Assembly (NCBI GenBank): GCA_011634665.1
Contig: WAEK01000003.1
Coordinates: forward strand, 1,060,001 to 1,124,000
Source of the DNA: Mortierella sp. BCC40632
Taxonomy: Eukaryota > Mortierellomycota > Mortierellomycetes > Mortierellales > Mortierellaceae
Length of the DNA: 64,000 nucleotides
Direction of reading: 5' to 3'
Part shown: piece by piece, positions 1 through 11,574 of the stretch
Layout: each line of letters starts with the position of its first letter
Position numbering within the stretch: position 1 is the first letter of the stretch
Made by a program: the position numbers and the translations under genes
Notes under the pieces: generated by a model
Told to the model about the DNA's origin: nothing
The model's input: only the letters and a program-made list of their open reading frames with translations
The model's database searches: none

Positions 1-184
1 ACCCTTCTGTTCATGCTCTTTATTGAAAAGAGTCTGCTCCAGGCTCCAATGAGGTCAATGAGGCCAATGAGGCGAGACCAGAGACTGACTCTATCTCTGC
101 TACTGTTGTTTATCTGCTGTCGCCGTTGGTGTGTATGTGTGTGAATGCGGCCTATTTGTTTTTTGGGGGGGGGGAGGTATCTAG

Positions 185-1374
185 GTCCGATCCACTTCAA
201 CTCTGGGGGAAACGTGTAGGACCAGGAGGTCCTCACGCCAGTTCAACCCCAACCAAGTCAAGATCACAACATGAATCCACTCAAGAAGATCATTCCGACA
301 CTATGGATTCTGACTCTGCCTTACCTACTTCAGGATCGACCATGGAACCTCATATTGAGTTGGTCGTGGACGAGACATTGAATTCTCAGGTTCTCGAGTT
401 ACTTTCACCCAATCTGATTTCGACTTTTATCACTACACCAGCACTGGCGACTCGGACGTTGGGAATCAAGTTGCCGTTTTTGGTGTTCTTGGTGAAGAAC
501 TTGGGCAAATACTGGAGTTTTGAGGTCATGGTTCTGGACGATCGAGGCGAGAAACGACGGTTCAGAGCTTCCAACTTTCAGGTCGGAGAAAAAACAATGA
601 GAATAAGGAGATGTTGTTGATGATGATATTGATGAATAAGGCGAGCGAAAAAGAAAGAGAATGAGAAAGAGGAGAGAAAGAGAGAAATGGGAGAGAAGAA
701 CAGATGACTGGCATCAACAACGAACAACAAAAAAAAAAAAAAAAAAAAAAAAAAAAGCGTTGATAATGACTAACACAGCCCTTGTCCTCGTCCTAGCGGT
801 GCTGAGGAACCGAGGAGGTGGTGAAGAAATGCAGGGAGAAGGATATGATGTTGTCGAGATCTCTCCTCTCCTTTTGCTTTTCTTGCCAGTTTAGTGGAAT
901 CACCGATGCTTTATCCGCAGATATTTCATCGGGTCGGGAATGAGAAGGGTGGAGAACAAGGGGATCTAGGAGAGGGTGATTAGTCGTAGCTATGTTCATT
1001 GACAAGCCTTCTTACTTTTGACTTTTCTTTCTACATCATTCCATCTCTCTTTCTCTTTCTCTTCCTTCCTATCTCTCTCTCTCTCTCTCTCTCTTTTAAC
1101 CCTTTTTTGTTCACTTCTTTCTATACAGTCGACCACACGTGTCAAGCCATACATCACGACGATGCCATTGCGCATGGATCCAGGCTGGAATCAGATCCAA
1201 TTGAACCTGGCAGACTATACAAAGCGTGCCTATGGCACTACCTATGTCGAAACCCTCCGGATCACGATTCATGCCAATTGTCGACTTCGACGTATCTTTT
1301 TCTCGGATCGACTCGTTCCCGAAGAAGAATTGCCTGCAGAGTTCAAGCTTTATCTGCCTGTGGTGAAACAATGA
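185..1374 (+). CDS. CFAP20: CFAP20 / Bug22 family protein, 5' end outside window (partial)
   Basis: Two exons are visible: 185..581 and 1129..1374 (donor CAG|gtcgga, acceptor ctatacag|TCG). The joined product matches the conserved CFAP20 body almost block for block: [34 protein letters not shown], then [52 protein letters not shown] and DELPAEF-like [13 protein letters not shown]. In animals and protists CFAP20 lies on the inner junction of ciliary doublet microtubules; nuclear and post-translational tubulin roles are also known. The first exon, expected to encode about 18 residues (animal form MFKNTFQSGFLSILYSIG), is not convincingly present in the first 184 bases, so the gene starts outside the window. 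An acceptor at tctag|G (184/185) fits the phase. Compared with the roughly 193-aa animal protein there is an insertion of about 40 Ser/Thr-rich residues after the KRV segment. Downstream reading frames are only low complexity. Family assignment is secure; its role in a presumably non-flagellated fungus is unknown. Confidence 0.9.
582..1128 (+). other. CFAP20 intron with poly-A and CT tracts
   Basis: This is a 547-bp GT-AG intron between the two visible CFAP20 exons. It is unusually long for a fungal intron and holds an A-rich run (about 727-756) and a CT run (about 1073-1094) just upstream of the acceptor. No separate gene is seen inside. Confidence 0.8.
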
Positions 1375-2489
1375 CGAGATGGGAGGAAGGAGGGGGGTAC
1401 ACGGTTGAAATATATATATATATATATTTAAGAAAAGAAAAGCAGGGGGGAGAAAAGTGGGAATGGAGCAAATACGTAGGTGTGGTAGTGACTGATATGT
1501 AGTATTAGAAGCATTGCGGATTAATAGAAGGGGGGATGAAATATTAGCTCCACTTGTATGACCACAGGGAAGAGAGAGTGAGTGAGAGAGTGAGTGAGAG
1601 TGAGTGGGAAACGACAAAAGAAGGGGATTTGGGCTGGTCCATGTCTGGACCGGTTCTCTTCGCAAACAGTGATGCCACTTCGAAAGTCCAAGTGCTTTCG
1701 AGAGAGAGAGAAAAAAAATGAAGAGCAGAACCCTTCTCCTTCCCCCTCATCTCTGATTTGTCCACCATGGGGACAAAGTTCCCCAATCTGAAGTTACCCA
1801 TGGCTACCAAAAAAGATTAGGTACAAAGGTATAAGGGGGTGGAAAAAAAAATAGTCTTGGTGGTCCGGGGCAACCCTGTTGTGGTCTGGGCATTTGGGCC
1901 TTTGCGCCCTGGAACAACCTGGAACGACCCGATCATCATGGTACCCAAAGTGTAGGGCGCGTTTACCGCTTTCTCTCTCTCTCTCTCTCTCCTCAAAGAA
2001 TCTTTGCCTTAAGAGGATCTGTATGTTCCTTTCCCACTCCATGGCTCGCATTGGCATGCCAGCATCCTCCAGCACTATGAAATCGAATACCTAAGGAGAT
2101 TCATAGCCCAGTCAATTGAAAAGCTATTGATGGCGACCTGTTATTCTGTTAAATGACAAAAGACCTAATCTAGATCGCTTGTCGTCGTCGTCAAGACATG
2201 CCTTCTTCTACACACAGCTATGCTTGTGGTTGTTCTGTAATGCCCTGTGTGTATGCTTGCTCTAATGGACAAGGGCCCAGGAGAGCCTAGGTGATAGCCA
2301 ACATTTTTTTTTTATACATCTAGACCTTCTCGGCTCCGTCATCATTTTTTTTTTTTTTTTTTTTTTTTTCTCTCTGTCTGTCTGTCTGTCTGTCTGTCTG
2401 TCCGCTCCTTTCTTGTTCCGGTTGCTTGCCCTTTTGTTCCAGCTCCAGGTTCTGCTTGCGTTTGTTTCTCCGTTAGGGGTTGATCCTGC

Positions 2490-2521
<32 letters not shown>

Positions 2522-2868
2522 TTACTCTTTAAGAACGCTGGGAATCGTGTCCGTATGTGCCCGTGTCGGCAAAAAGTAGATGCTGGGGTTAGGGAGACGC
2601 TTGTCTTGCATATACTTTTTTTTTTTTTTCTGCGATGATCCAGGAGGCCGTGTGCATTGGAAGGAGTTCCTGCCTTGCCCCAGTGATTGAATGGGGGCGC
2701 ACTTTTCCTTTTTGTTGGGACTATGGTGGTCCTTTTGGTTAGTACAACTAGTATTTAAAAAAAAGTCGCCGGTTAACTCAATCAACGGCAGGATGTGTGA
2801 AAGAGCGTCGGTGGGAAAGAATACGCTAGTCGAAGCGACCGTGGGACTGATCCATTGAATCATAAGGG

Positions 2869-2907
<39 letters not shown>

Positions 2908-3671
2908 GGAAGGAGATATTGTGCCGAGGGGAGACAACAACAGGGCTCACCCAAGAATGCGGACACATTTGTGCTATCAGAAAAAAGAGAAAGGAAGAAA
3001 GGGCAAAAAAAAAAAAAAAAAAAAAAAGAAAAATTGCTTCGGACTCGGCTCGGGAAGAAAGTTGGGATCTATAAACAAGGCAGGAGATGATGTCTGATGG
3101 CTGCAATTTGGGCAATGAAAATGAATGTGTGAGTGTGAATGAGGATGACGTTGATGTTGATGATCAATGTCGATCAAGCCCTCCTTCCTCAGAAGGGTAC
3201 TGCAGCCGGCAGCCCGATAGACGCGATCGAGTGGCTCGAGAGAGACAATCTAACTCGACGTGTTCCAGATCAATTACAGGCTAGTGAGGCGGAGAAGGCC
3301 ACAGGTCATCAAGGGTGGTCTGTCCGCGGAGAGAGAGAGAGAGAGAGTAGAGAGAGAAATGGGGGAGGGGGAGGTGGGTGGGTTGGTGGGTGGGGACTTC
3401 TCCAGACTAGGAAAGGAGGACAGACACATGAAGAGAGAAATAAACCAACAGAAGCAACATAGCCTTCGCGGAGTTGATTCACAACCTGTGGATGCGAGGC
3501 ATGGAAGGATACGACGGTCGTACATACGGCAGGGCATGGGCATGGTCGGACAACCGAAGCCATTTGCAACCACGGCGGCCAAACGAGAGCCATCACTCGA
3601 CGGTTGCACAAAATAAATGACGGAGGATTGCATCCGGACAAGGTAGTGGAGCAAGAAGGGTCAAAGAGGAG

Positions 3672-3722
<51 letters not shown>

Positions 3723-5094
3723 AAGCAAGAATGCCGAAGCAGGCCTGAACCGTTGCCAAGGACGATACAGAGGAAGAAGGCACGAAGCGAGACGAGGCGA
3801 GTGGGACCGACAATACACAGGGGCCAAAGGCAATGAGGACCCACCTGCAGGTCTGAACATTCAAATACAAACGACAGTAGGAAAAAAAAAAAAAAAAAAG
3901 CCAAAGCGACGCTCTCATGCTCTCGTCCGCTCTCTTTCTCTCTTCTCTCTCTTTCTCTCTTTCTCACTCACGCTCTCCTCTCTCTTTCTCACTCACGCTC
4001 TCCTCTCTCTCTCTCTTTCTTTTCTCTCTCTCTCTTCTTCTCTCTCTCTCCTCTCTCCTCTCTCTCTTTTCGTTTCTCTCTTCTTTTTTTTTTCTCTTTT
4101 CTTCCCGTCACCCGCATCCGCTCTGCTGATCCTCCCGATCCTTCTCCTCCATCATCTCATCCCGACTTCATCTCATCCCTACCGTTCATCCGCCTCTTTC
4201 CCTCTCTCCTTCTGCCCTTCTCTCTCTCTGGAACAAATCGCCAATGTACGTTGTCTCATCATCACACCATCTACCCACACTCTAGATCGTCCACATCAGC
4301 ATCATCTCTCCTTCTCTCTCTCTCTTTGTCATACACACACTGGGCCTTTGATCATTGCTGCACCATACCTCATCGCTCCTTTCTGGGCCCTTCTCCTGGG
4401 TATGGCTGCTCCCGTGCCTCGCGTCGCGTCTGCCGCACATGCTTGCTCCTCGTCCCTTCCCGCGCTTCCTCTGCTCCTGCTTCTGCTCCTGCTTCTGTGC
4501 CTTGACTAGTCGTCTCCGCTCACGGGCCTGGCCCATCCCCACCTCCTGCCCATGTTGACATCAGAGGCCTCCACATCGCTCGGCCGTTACCCTCGTGGCC
4601 TTCAGCTCAGTCGGCCACGCGTGTGGATGCAAAAGTATTAAAAGCAAGGAACCGGAGGAAGGAGCGTGGCCAACAGGCATGGTTGGTCGTGGTCCACGTT
4701 CCTGTCCGCCTTTTTTCATTTTATGCAGCCCAACCATAGCTGGCTGGCCATGTGTGCAGCTCGAGGCTGCAGCAGGAACAGCTTTTGGGTGTGTCCATGG
4801 ACAGATGGGCCACCATTCTATTAATTGCATCTGTGCATGGTTGACTAGTTGGCTTTTTTTTTCTTGGAATGACAAGGCCTCACATTGCTCAGTCTTGTCA
4901 TTGGCCTTGTTGATCACTGCATTTGGATGCAGCGGCGCCTCGAGGCAATGCGGTCTCAGGACCATGTCCGGACCGAGTATTTTAACGCATGGTTGGCGGC
5001 CTTCTTTGACCCTTTGTGTCAAGTTCTTCTCACCACCCATCCCCAGCCCCGTCTCCATCCCCGTTCTCTCTTTTCTCTCTCTCTCTCTCTTTTT

Positions 5095-5151
<57 letters not shown>

Positions 5152-5917
5152 CCCATCATCCTACCATCCGCTTGCAACGCCCCTTCCTGCTCCCCACGCC
5201 CCGCTCCACCGTATCCGCACCTTCTATTCTCATTTTCAGCCGCTGGTCGTGCTGCCCCCACCACCGCTCTCCTCGACGCTCATCTTTCGACCACACCCTG
5301 CCTGCCTGGTTCCTCGGGCCATTGCAACTCCCTTCCCACCGACTTGCTTCGCTGTACTTTATGCCAACCATTGACGACCATTGAACAACGAATTACCTTC
5401 TCAATCCTATTCCTTTTTCACCTTTATCAACGACCAAACGCTACGACCTCTTGCTACGAATTATTTTCACGATTGCCCTCTCACACTCATTCACTCACTC
5501 ACACTCTCTCTACGAGCCCCCAAAGAACTAAAGAGTACTCAGCCCACCCCTTCTCTCCGCGCGCAGACAGCCCCATTTTGTTCTGATCTACTTCCTCTCC
5601 CTTCTCTGGGGTGTCCTTTTCGGTGTGGCTGGTGGGACAGTTTTGGGTCGAGTGGTTCAATCGCAATTACTCCAAAGCGCACCACGTCTGGAGTCTGAGG
5701 CTAACTCTGCTATTGCCCTTTCTTCTACTTCTTTTTTCTCTCTCTCTCTCTCTCTCTCTCTACATATAGAATACTTTACACGCGCCTCACGACCACTCCT
5801 CTCTCATTGCTTTTCCGTGACGACCTTGATTCTCGCCCCAGTTCAGCAACGACCTTTTCTCTCTTTTTCTGGCACTCTTTCTCTGGATTCTCTCAATCTC
5901 TTTTTTATACCATCAAA
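1375..5917. other. 4.5-kb noncoding interval, promoter side of CYRI
   Basis: I find no family-like reading frame here. The interval is dominated by simple sequence: CT at 1973-1992 and 2492-2520, a CTGT tetranucleotide run at about 2373-2400, T runs (2346-2369; 2873-2906, 34 T), A run 3006-3027, GA run about 3689-3722, and long CT-rich stretches at 3930-4090, 5095-5150 and 5735-5760. From about 4.9 kb on, the plus strand is strongly pyrimidine-rich up to the CYRI start, as seen 5' of other genes in this window. Open frames here are Ser/Leu/Phe or Glu/Arg repeats from CT/GA tracts and are not convincing. Confidence 0.6.
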
Positions 5918-8699
5918 ATGGGAAACTTTCTCTCTCAGTTCAATGTCCTCATCCACAGGGATGGTGACCCAACTTTACCAGGTGTCCAACTTGATTTTGA
6001 GAGTAAGTCAGTATGAGGCCCAATTCTTGCCGACACCGTATCTCGGACATTATACATTAGAGGCCATTGACTATAGAGGTCAATTGAGTATAGAAGTCAA
6101 CTGGAAGGGGAAAGGGTGCAATTGGACTGCCGCGCCCGATGGTGGATATCTCCCCCCTCCTCTTCTTCTTCCTCCTCTTTCCTCCTCCGCTGGCATGCCT
6201 TGTATCAGCCTCTCCTATTCTCGAGACGTCCTCTGACGCCCTTGCGCATGCACATTCCATTATATCACTGTTGCCTCATACAGGCTATGGTGCATATACA
6301 CAAACCCTGAGAAGGGGATAAAAAACTAACCTGTGTGTCTTTTTTAAAAACGACGTAGATATGCCTGTGACGAACGAGAACACAGAGCCCTACTCCACAG
6401 TCTTGCAGATGCTTGAACCGACTGCAGATCTGTTGATGGAGCTTCGGTCCTACACGGGATGCGAAACGTTTATCCGTCAGGTACGACGACATTCTGCCTT
6501 TTTTTTTCTCTCTCTTTCTCTTATCTCGATCCACGGGCTCCTTCGCTGTCCCCTTTCCCTTCCTTTGTCAGCGTCATCGGGGTGTGCGTCGGGCTCTAGA
6601 CAAAAGAAGTATAGGCTTTTTGGAGGGGAACAAGGAAAGAAGAAGAAAAAAAAAAAAGGATAGGGATTAGGGCCATGTGCATGACAGGGCCATTTTTTTT
6701 TTTTTTTTTGACAGGTCTCCTCCCCTAATCCTACTCCTACTTCCCCCATGTCTTTGGGTTCGTCCAAGCAAAAGGCAAACGACATTGTCTGGCTCCGTGA
6801 ACACAGATATCTCGCGATAGACTGCAATGTCGGTGAAAAGGGGAAAGGGGCTGCGCCAGGCACAAAGGGAAAAAAAAAAAGGCGCCAGGAAGAAGAAAGA
6901 AAACAGAAAGCACCCCTCTCAGCCTCCTCTTTCTCCGCGACCACTTTTAAAGAAAGACGTTCAAAAAAGCCGACGGAATTTCAGTGACTGAACGGAGAGA
7001 GAGAGTGAGAGAGAGTGAGAATGGGTTGAAGGGAGGGTGTATGTGGTTGAGTTAGCGAGAAAGGGCGTGAGAGCGAGAGTAGGCCTAGCTAGGGGGATGT
7101 GTCTGGTCGTTACCTCGTACCTGTTGTTACTGAAAAAGGATGGCTCAAGGAAAGGAGAGGGAGAGGGGGTAAGGCGAACCACAAACATGTACCTTCAAGA
7201 TGAGGGTCAAAAAAAAAAAAAAAAAAAAAAAAAAAGGGACGTGGAGATAAGGTGAAATGGGACAAGCTCTCTTTCAAGGCTTCTTTTTCCAAGAAGCACT
7301 AGACAAAGAGTTGTCAACGACCTGCCTGAGGAACCACATCCAACACGCGAGCAAGGCTCTATTCGGGATGTAAGAAGAGGGGGGTTCCTTTCTTTTCCAA
7401 CATCGTGCATGTTTGTTGTGTGTTTTGAACCGCTCCTGCCTCGAGGAGGCTGTCGGGCCGTCTTTCTCTCTCCACTTGAACTCAATGATGCTGAGAGATG
7501 ACACCTTCCCCTACTTCCAAAAAAGACAAGATGTTTTTTTTTTTTTTTTTTTGGGCCCCAAAGGTGTGGTTTGCAATGCACGGAGCTTTCCTTTGTGTGT
7601 GTCACCAGAATCGCAAATGGAGCTTCCTCGTCTCCTGGCGAAATCTTTCCCCTTAACTGAGTACACGAAATGCTGACAATCCATTCCTAAGTGAAGCCAA
7701 GCAAAGTGTTGGGTCTTGGGATCCCTAATCGAGCTCAATGTCAATGCGGTCGAAATTACTTGACGAGACTAACAAGCTCTCTTTGGACTACTTCTTCTAG
7801 GCCATCGGAAATCCTACGCCTGAGACTGAGGCCGAAGCCTGGGATAAAATCCGTCCTGCTGTTGCCAAGCTCAAGATGTTTTACAGATATGCGCTCACTA
7901 TCCGTAAGTCAAGTTGCCTCAAATCATGCTTTTCGTCTGGGATGACTAATAACGAAAAAAAAAAAAAAAAAGACTATTCGCTCCTAACTTTCAAATATGA
8001 TTTATGATTGAAATAGAGGATTGTCTTCCCCAGATCCTCAACACGCTTTGCATTGGCGACGTCAACAGGAACCTTGAGCGCCACCAAAAGTTGGCACGGA
8101 TTCTTTGCCAGCTACTTGACTTTGTCTTTGAGTTTGACTCGATTAAGATGAAAATCCCACAGATCCAGAACGATTTTTCATATTACCGGAGATGTCTCTC
8201 GCGTGGCAAACTCTCCAACGAGATTGACCTCAAGTCAGCCATGAACGAGGATGAACTTGCCAACCAGATCTCCATGTTTTATGCGTATCCAACACCAATG
8301 CTCAAGACTGTAACGGATGTGACAATTGAGTTTGCAGCACGGGAGAATGTGGGCCGGAGCGTTTCCGAGTGCTTGGCCACGTTGGCCTCTGTTTGCTACA
8401 ACACGGTCAGCAATGGCAACAAGAAGGGCAAGGGAGCTTCGCCACAGCGGCCAGCAACGACAGCATTTTGCCTAAGGGTCATGGTGATTGCGATCATTAT
8501 CTATGACCATATTGACCCCCAGGGAGCGTTTATCAAGAGCTCGCCTATCAACATTAAGAGCTCTGTCAAGGTGATCCATTCGCATGGCAACTCGAGTGAC
8601 ACGCCCAATCTGATTTCGGCCTTGCGGTTCAACACAAAGCACCTCAATGATGCCTCTACGCCCAAGACAATCAAGACACTCATGGCCACTTGTGCATGA
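5918..8699 (+). CDS. CYRI: CYRI / FAM49 family Rac1-binding regulator of SCAR/WAVE
   Basis: Four exons, 5918..6002, 6359..6480, 7801..7903 and 8017..8699, join in phase to 330 codons (animal CYRI-B has 324). Splice sites are canonical: A|gtaagt, CAG|gtacga and C|gtaagt donors, with tag acceptors and a CTAAC branch site near 6327. The start ATGGGAAAC gives Met-Gly-Asn, the N-myristoylation signal of the family. Conserved blocks include LDFEN across the first junction, IQNDFSYYRRCLSR (about residues 153-166), NQISMFYAYPTPMLKT, CLATLASVC, FCLRVMVIAIIIYDH and LRFNTKHLND. In mammals the paired arginines of the YYRR motif (here about R161-R162) contact active Rac1 and let CYRI restrain Arp2/3-driven protrusion; both are kept. 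The second intron is 1.3 kb. Expected location is the inner face of the plasma membrane. Identity is near certain; function in a fungus is inferred. Confidence 0.95.
6481..7800 (+). other. 1.3-kb CYRI intron 2 with homopolymer tracts
   Basis: This intron lies between donor CAG|gtacga and acceptor cttctag|GCC. It contains A and T runs (about 6693-6709 T, 7209-7235 A, 7532-7552 T) and GA-rich patches. Frames inside are short and low complexity, and none looks like a nested gene. The length is exceptional next to the other introns in the window, mostly 70-550 bp. Confidence 0.75.
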
Positions 8700-8761
8700 G
8701 CGACTTGTGTTGGCCGGTGGTCCTGATTGAATGTTTTGTCGTTGTTGTTCTCTTGTTCTCG

Positions 8762-8797
<36 letters not shown>

Positions 8798-8876
8798 TTC
8801 CTACCTTGTATGCACTTTCTCCACTCCGTCCCCCTTCCCGTGCTCTATATCCGTAGTCTCTCATTCTGCTCCTAAT

Positions 8877-8915
<39 letters not shown>

Positions 8916-9157
8916 CCTTTTTTTTTCACATTTTTTTCTATGCCGCTTTCCAATGTAACGTTGTTTTTGCTTTCATGTCTTGCATACCCACAAGAACCTT
9001 CTCCCCTCTACCGTTTTTTTTATTCTTCCTTCTCCTTTCTTTCTTTTCTTTTCTTCTTCCTCTACTCTTTGATTCTGTAATGAGACAAAGAGATGGTTAT
9101 GTCCAGAGCACATGCTTTGCAAAAGGGACCCAATGGATCCAAGTAGTTTTTTCTTCC

Positions 9158-9199
<42 letters not shown>

Positions 9200-9657
9200 T
9201 GGTTGAAGCACGTGGAGGGGAACTGTATGAAACCATAATTGCCCATCTGCTACCAAAGCCTAAAAAGAGAGTGGACACGGCGGTCGACCATCAAAGTCGA
9301 CGCTCAGAGCAGCAGGGTGACTGGGCTGAAGTCCTTTTTTCCGATTGTTCCATTCCTCTGGCCCAGAGCTCCAATTTACCCATCGCAACTTCACTTTCAT
9401 TCTTTTCTTTCTCTCTCTCTTTCTCTTTCTCTCTTTCTCTCTTTCTCTCTTTCTCTTTCTCACTCTCTCTTTCTCTTTCTCACTCCCCCCTTTATTTCTT
9501 CCTTTCTTCTGTCCACGATCCGCTGTGCCATTCCTGACCAAGTGATCTAGGCCTCAAAGTCTTATACCCCCGAATTGCATAGAGAACGTGCAGGAACCCT
9601 AGTCCTAACCGCCCCATTGCGTGGACAACTTTTCTTCAATTAAGCTCATCAACACAA
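8700..9657. other. Intergenic: CYRI 3' region and promoter of the PPSY protein gene
   Basis: The interval contains a 35-T run (8879-8913), a 37-A run (9160-9196), a CT run at about 8768-8793, and a CTTT/CT-rich stretch at 9400-9490 that ends about 170 bp before the next start codon. No gene is seen. Confidence 0.6.
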
Positions 9658-11574
9658 ATGTCGACAAGACAGCCGCCCATGACCTACCGGCCTGAGGATG
9701 AGGGCAGCGACGATGCCCCACCCTCGTACGAGGAAGCCACTACTTCGCCCGTAGTCACTACTGACGGACAGCTGCCACATCAACAGCTCTATCCAACGCT
9801 GAGCACCTCGCATTTGCAACAGCCAAGACCTCCATACTCAACAGCCCATTATCCCACCATGTCCAACGCTCTTCCACCCGCACCACCAGCGGGTTTGCCG
9901 ATGACAGCCTCATATGGAAATTACCCAGTCTTTTCAAGTACCTCCACCACGCCTGCGTACCCAACCCTTCCTCCAGGACATGTTACCGCTCATGCCTATC
10001 CACAGATGAATGCCTTGCCAGCGACAAGTACGTCTAGTCGTCCATATCCCCTTGGCCTTGCAGCGGCCCAAGGATCCAATACAGGCGTGCCCACAGGATA
10101 TGTGCCAGGACCTGCTCCTGTGGAACCGCTCATTCCGGGACTGGACCTCCCACCAACGACAACAACGGGCACTACACAACCAGAACAGTCGACTACAAAA
10201 GGTGAACGTCGGGAGAATGAGCGGAGAGAGGCGAACCAACTAGAAAACGACCTGATTGACCTCATGGCAGACGTTTGTCTAGGCGATGGGCCCATGGCAG
10301 CAGCGCTCACTGATGATTCGTCATCATCTTCAAGTAGTCGAACGAGCACCAGAGTTCCTGCAGTCCCTCCACCGCCACTGACCTTGCCAGCGGAAACCAC
10401 TCCTTCTGGAACACCTCTTTCTCCTCAACCCGCGACCATGAACATGGCAGGACCCATTATGCCTGATCTTGTGACAAACTATCGTTGCAAAAAGTGCGGA
10501 GCCTCGCTCGAATCGGAGACAACTCCCTGTAAGCGGATCCATGCACTCAGTCTGAAACCCGCAGACTATCATATCCGGAGCCTTGCCTCAGATGGCATGA
10601 CTAGCCCTGGTAGCGGCAGTAGTGATACCAACAAACCTGCTTCAGAACATCGGGATAGCCTCGAACGAGTCAACAGTAGTGCTTCGTCTTTGACAGGGGC
10701 TACGCCAACTGTGTCAGGAGATACGACATCATCATCGATGTCTGTATCTTCAGCAGCGACGACTTCTGCTAGCTCAATTGGCAGCCAAGGCGTTCACGAG
10801 ACCAATCCTTTCGCAGACCCGAACTCGAACAGCCACCAAGTCAATGCGCCTGCATACGGGGATGATACACAGTCTACGTCAAACGATGGAACAGGTGAGG
10901 TCAGACCAGGAAGGGTCTATCCTCTCTACGATCCTGCTGCTACTACCCCCAATCCGTATGTCTATTATAACAACCCTTACAACAGGAACAGTGTACCTAT
11001 CATGGTTACCCCTCCAGTCGTTCAGGTGAATTCATACGAGAACAACCATGGAACCAATGATGTCTATCTCCGGCGGGCATTTAGTGTCCAGCGACCTGTC
11101 ACGGCACTCAAAAAGCTTTGGAAAGATGCCAAACAGGAATATAATTATCAGCAACATAAGCCAACCAATCCCTATGGCTATGGGTACCCACCTGGAGGCG
11201 CCAGTGGAGGCATTGGCTATCAGATTGTTGCACCCCCGGCTCTGCCGCCCATGCCGCCTCAACCACAGTTTCAGCCACAGTTCACGCCACAAGTACCCTA
11301 TCCAGGACCTGAATACTATGGTCAGAACGGCGCGAACCTCTCTCGGGCTAACACGTATTCAGGACCTCATTCAGGATATAACAGTCAAATACCCTATTGC
11401 CCTCCAAGCAATTTTGGGCCACCAGCTCCTGGGGTAGAGCCGTCCTTGTATCCACATCACCAAGGAGTACCGCCGCCGCCGCCACCACCACAGGGATCGG
11501 CACTCCCGCCGCCTCCGACTCAGTTTTGGACGTCCCCTTCATCAGCACCACCCCAGAGTTCATTTCATTACTAA
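9658..11574 (+). CDS. Uncharacterised proline-rich protein with PPxY motif and CxxC knuckle
   Basis: A single uninterrupted frame encodes 638 residues from the first ATG after a CT-rich promoter (context cacaaATGtcg). I do not recognise a named family. Residue 21 onward reads PPSYEEA, a PPxY motif of the type bound by WW domains of Nedd4/Rsp5 ubiquitin ligases, seen in many trafficking adaptors. Near residue 275 is YRCKKCGASLE, a CxxC pair (C277, C280) with another Cys about 12 residues on, perhaps half a zinc knuckle. The middle is Ser/Thr-rich and probably disordered. A better ordered patch, about residues 455-490, reads DVYLRRAFSVQRP then LKKLWKDAKQEYNYQQ. The C-terminus is Pro/Gln/Tyr-rich with runs of seven prolines. 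An AATAAA lies 72 bp after the stop. It could be an Rsp5 adaptor or vesicle-coat accessory protein; that is only a guess from the motif. Confidence 0.85.
   Translation: MSTRQPPMTYRPEDEGSDDAPPSYEEATTSPVVTTDGQLPHQQLYPTLSTSHLQQPRPPYSTAHYPTMSNALPPAPPAGLPMTASYGNYPVFSSTSTTPAYPTLPPGHVTAHAYPQMNALPATSTSSRPYPLGLAAAQGSNTGVPTGYVPGPAPVEPLIPGLDLPPTTTTGTTQPEQSTTKGERRENERREANQLENDLIDLMADVCLGDGPMAAALTDDSSSSSSSRTSTRVPAVPPPPLTLPAETTPSGTPLSPQPATMNMAGPIMPDLVTNYRCKKCGASLESETTPCKRIHALSLKPADYHIRSLASDGMTSPGSGSSDTNKPASEHRDSLERVNSSASSLTGATPTVSGDTTSSSMSVSSAATTSASSIGSQGVHETNPFADPNSNSHQVNAPAYGDDTQSTSNDGTGEVRPGRVYPLYDPAATTPNPYVYYNNPYNRNSVPIMVTPPVVQVNSYENNHGTNDVYLRRAFSVQRPVTALKKLWKDAKQEYNYQQHKPTNPYGYGYPPGGASGGIGYQIVAPPALPPMPPQPQFQPQFTPQVPYPGPEYYGQNGANLSRANTYSGPHSGYNSQIPYCPPSNFGPPAPGVEPSLYPHHQGVPPPPPPPQGSALPPPPTQFWTSPSSAPPQSSFHY

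Noticed and set aside
3604..4509. 301-codon plus-strand frame
   Set aside because: Composed of GA-tract (Glu/Arg) and then CT-tract (Ser/Leu) translation; no domain, and other frames are equally open.
4595..5374. 259-codon plus-strand frame with several Cys and Trp
   Set aside because: No family resemblance, runs into a CT tract, and lies in the promoter side of CYRI; probably chance.
9934..10572. Antisense frames inside the PPSY protein gene
   Set aside because: Shadow frames of a well supported coding strand.
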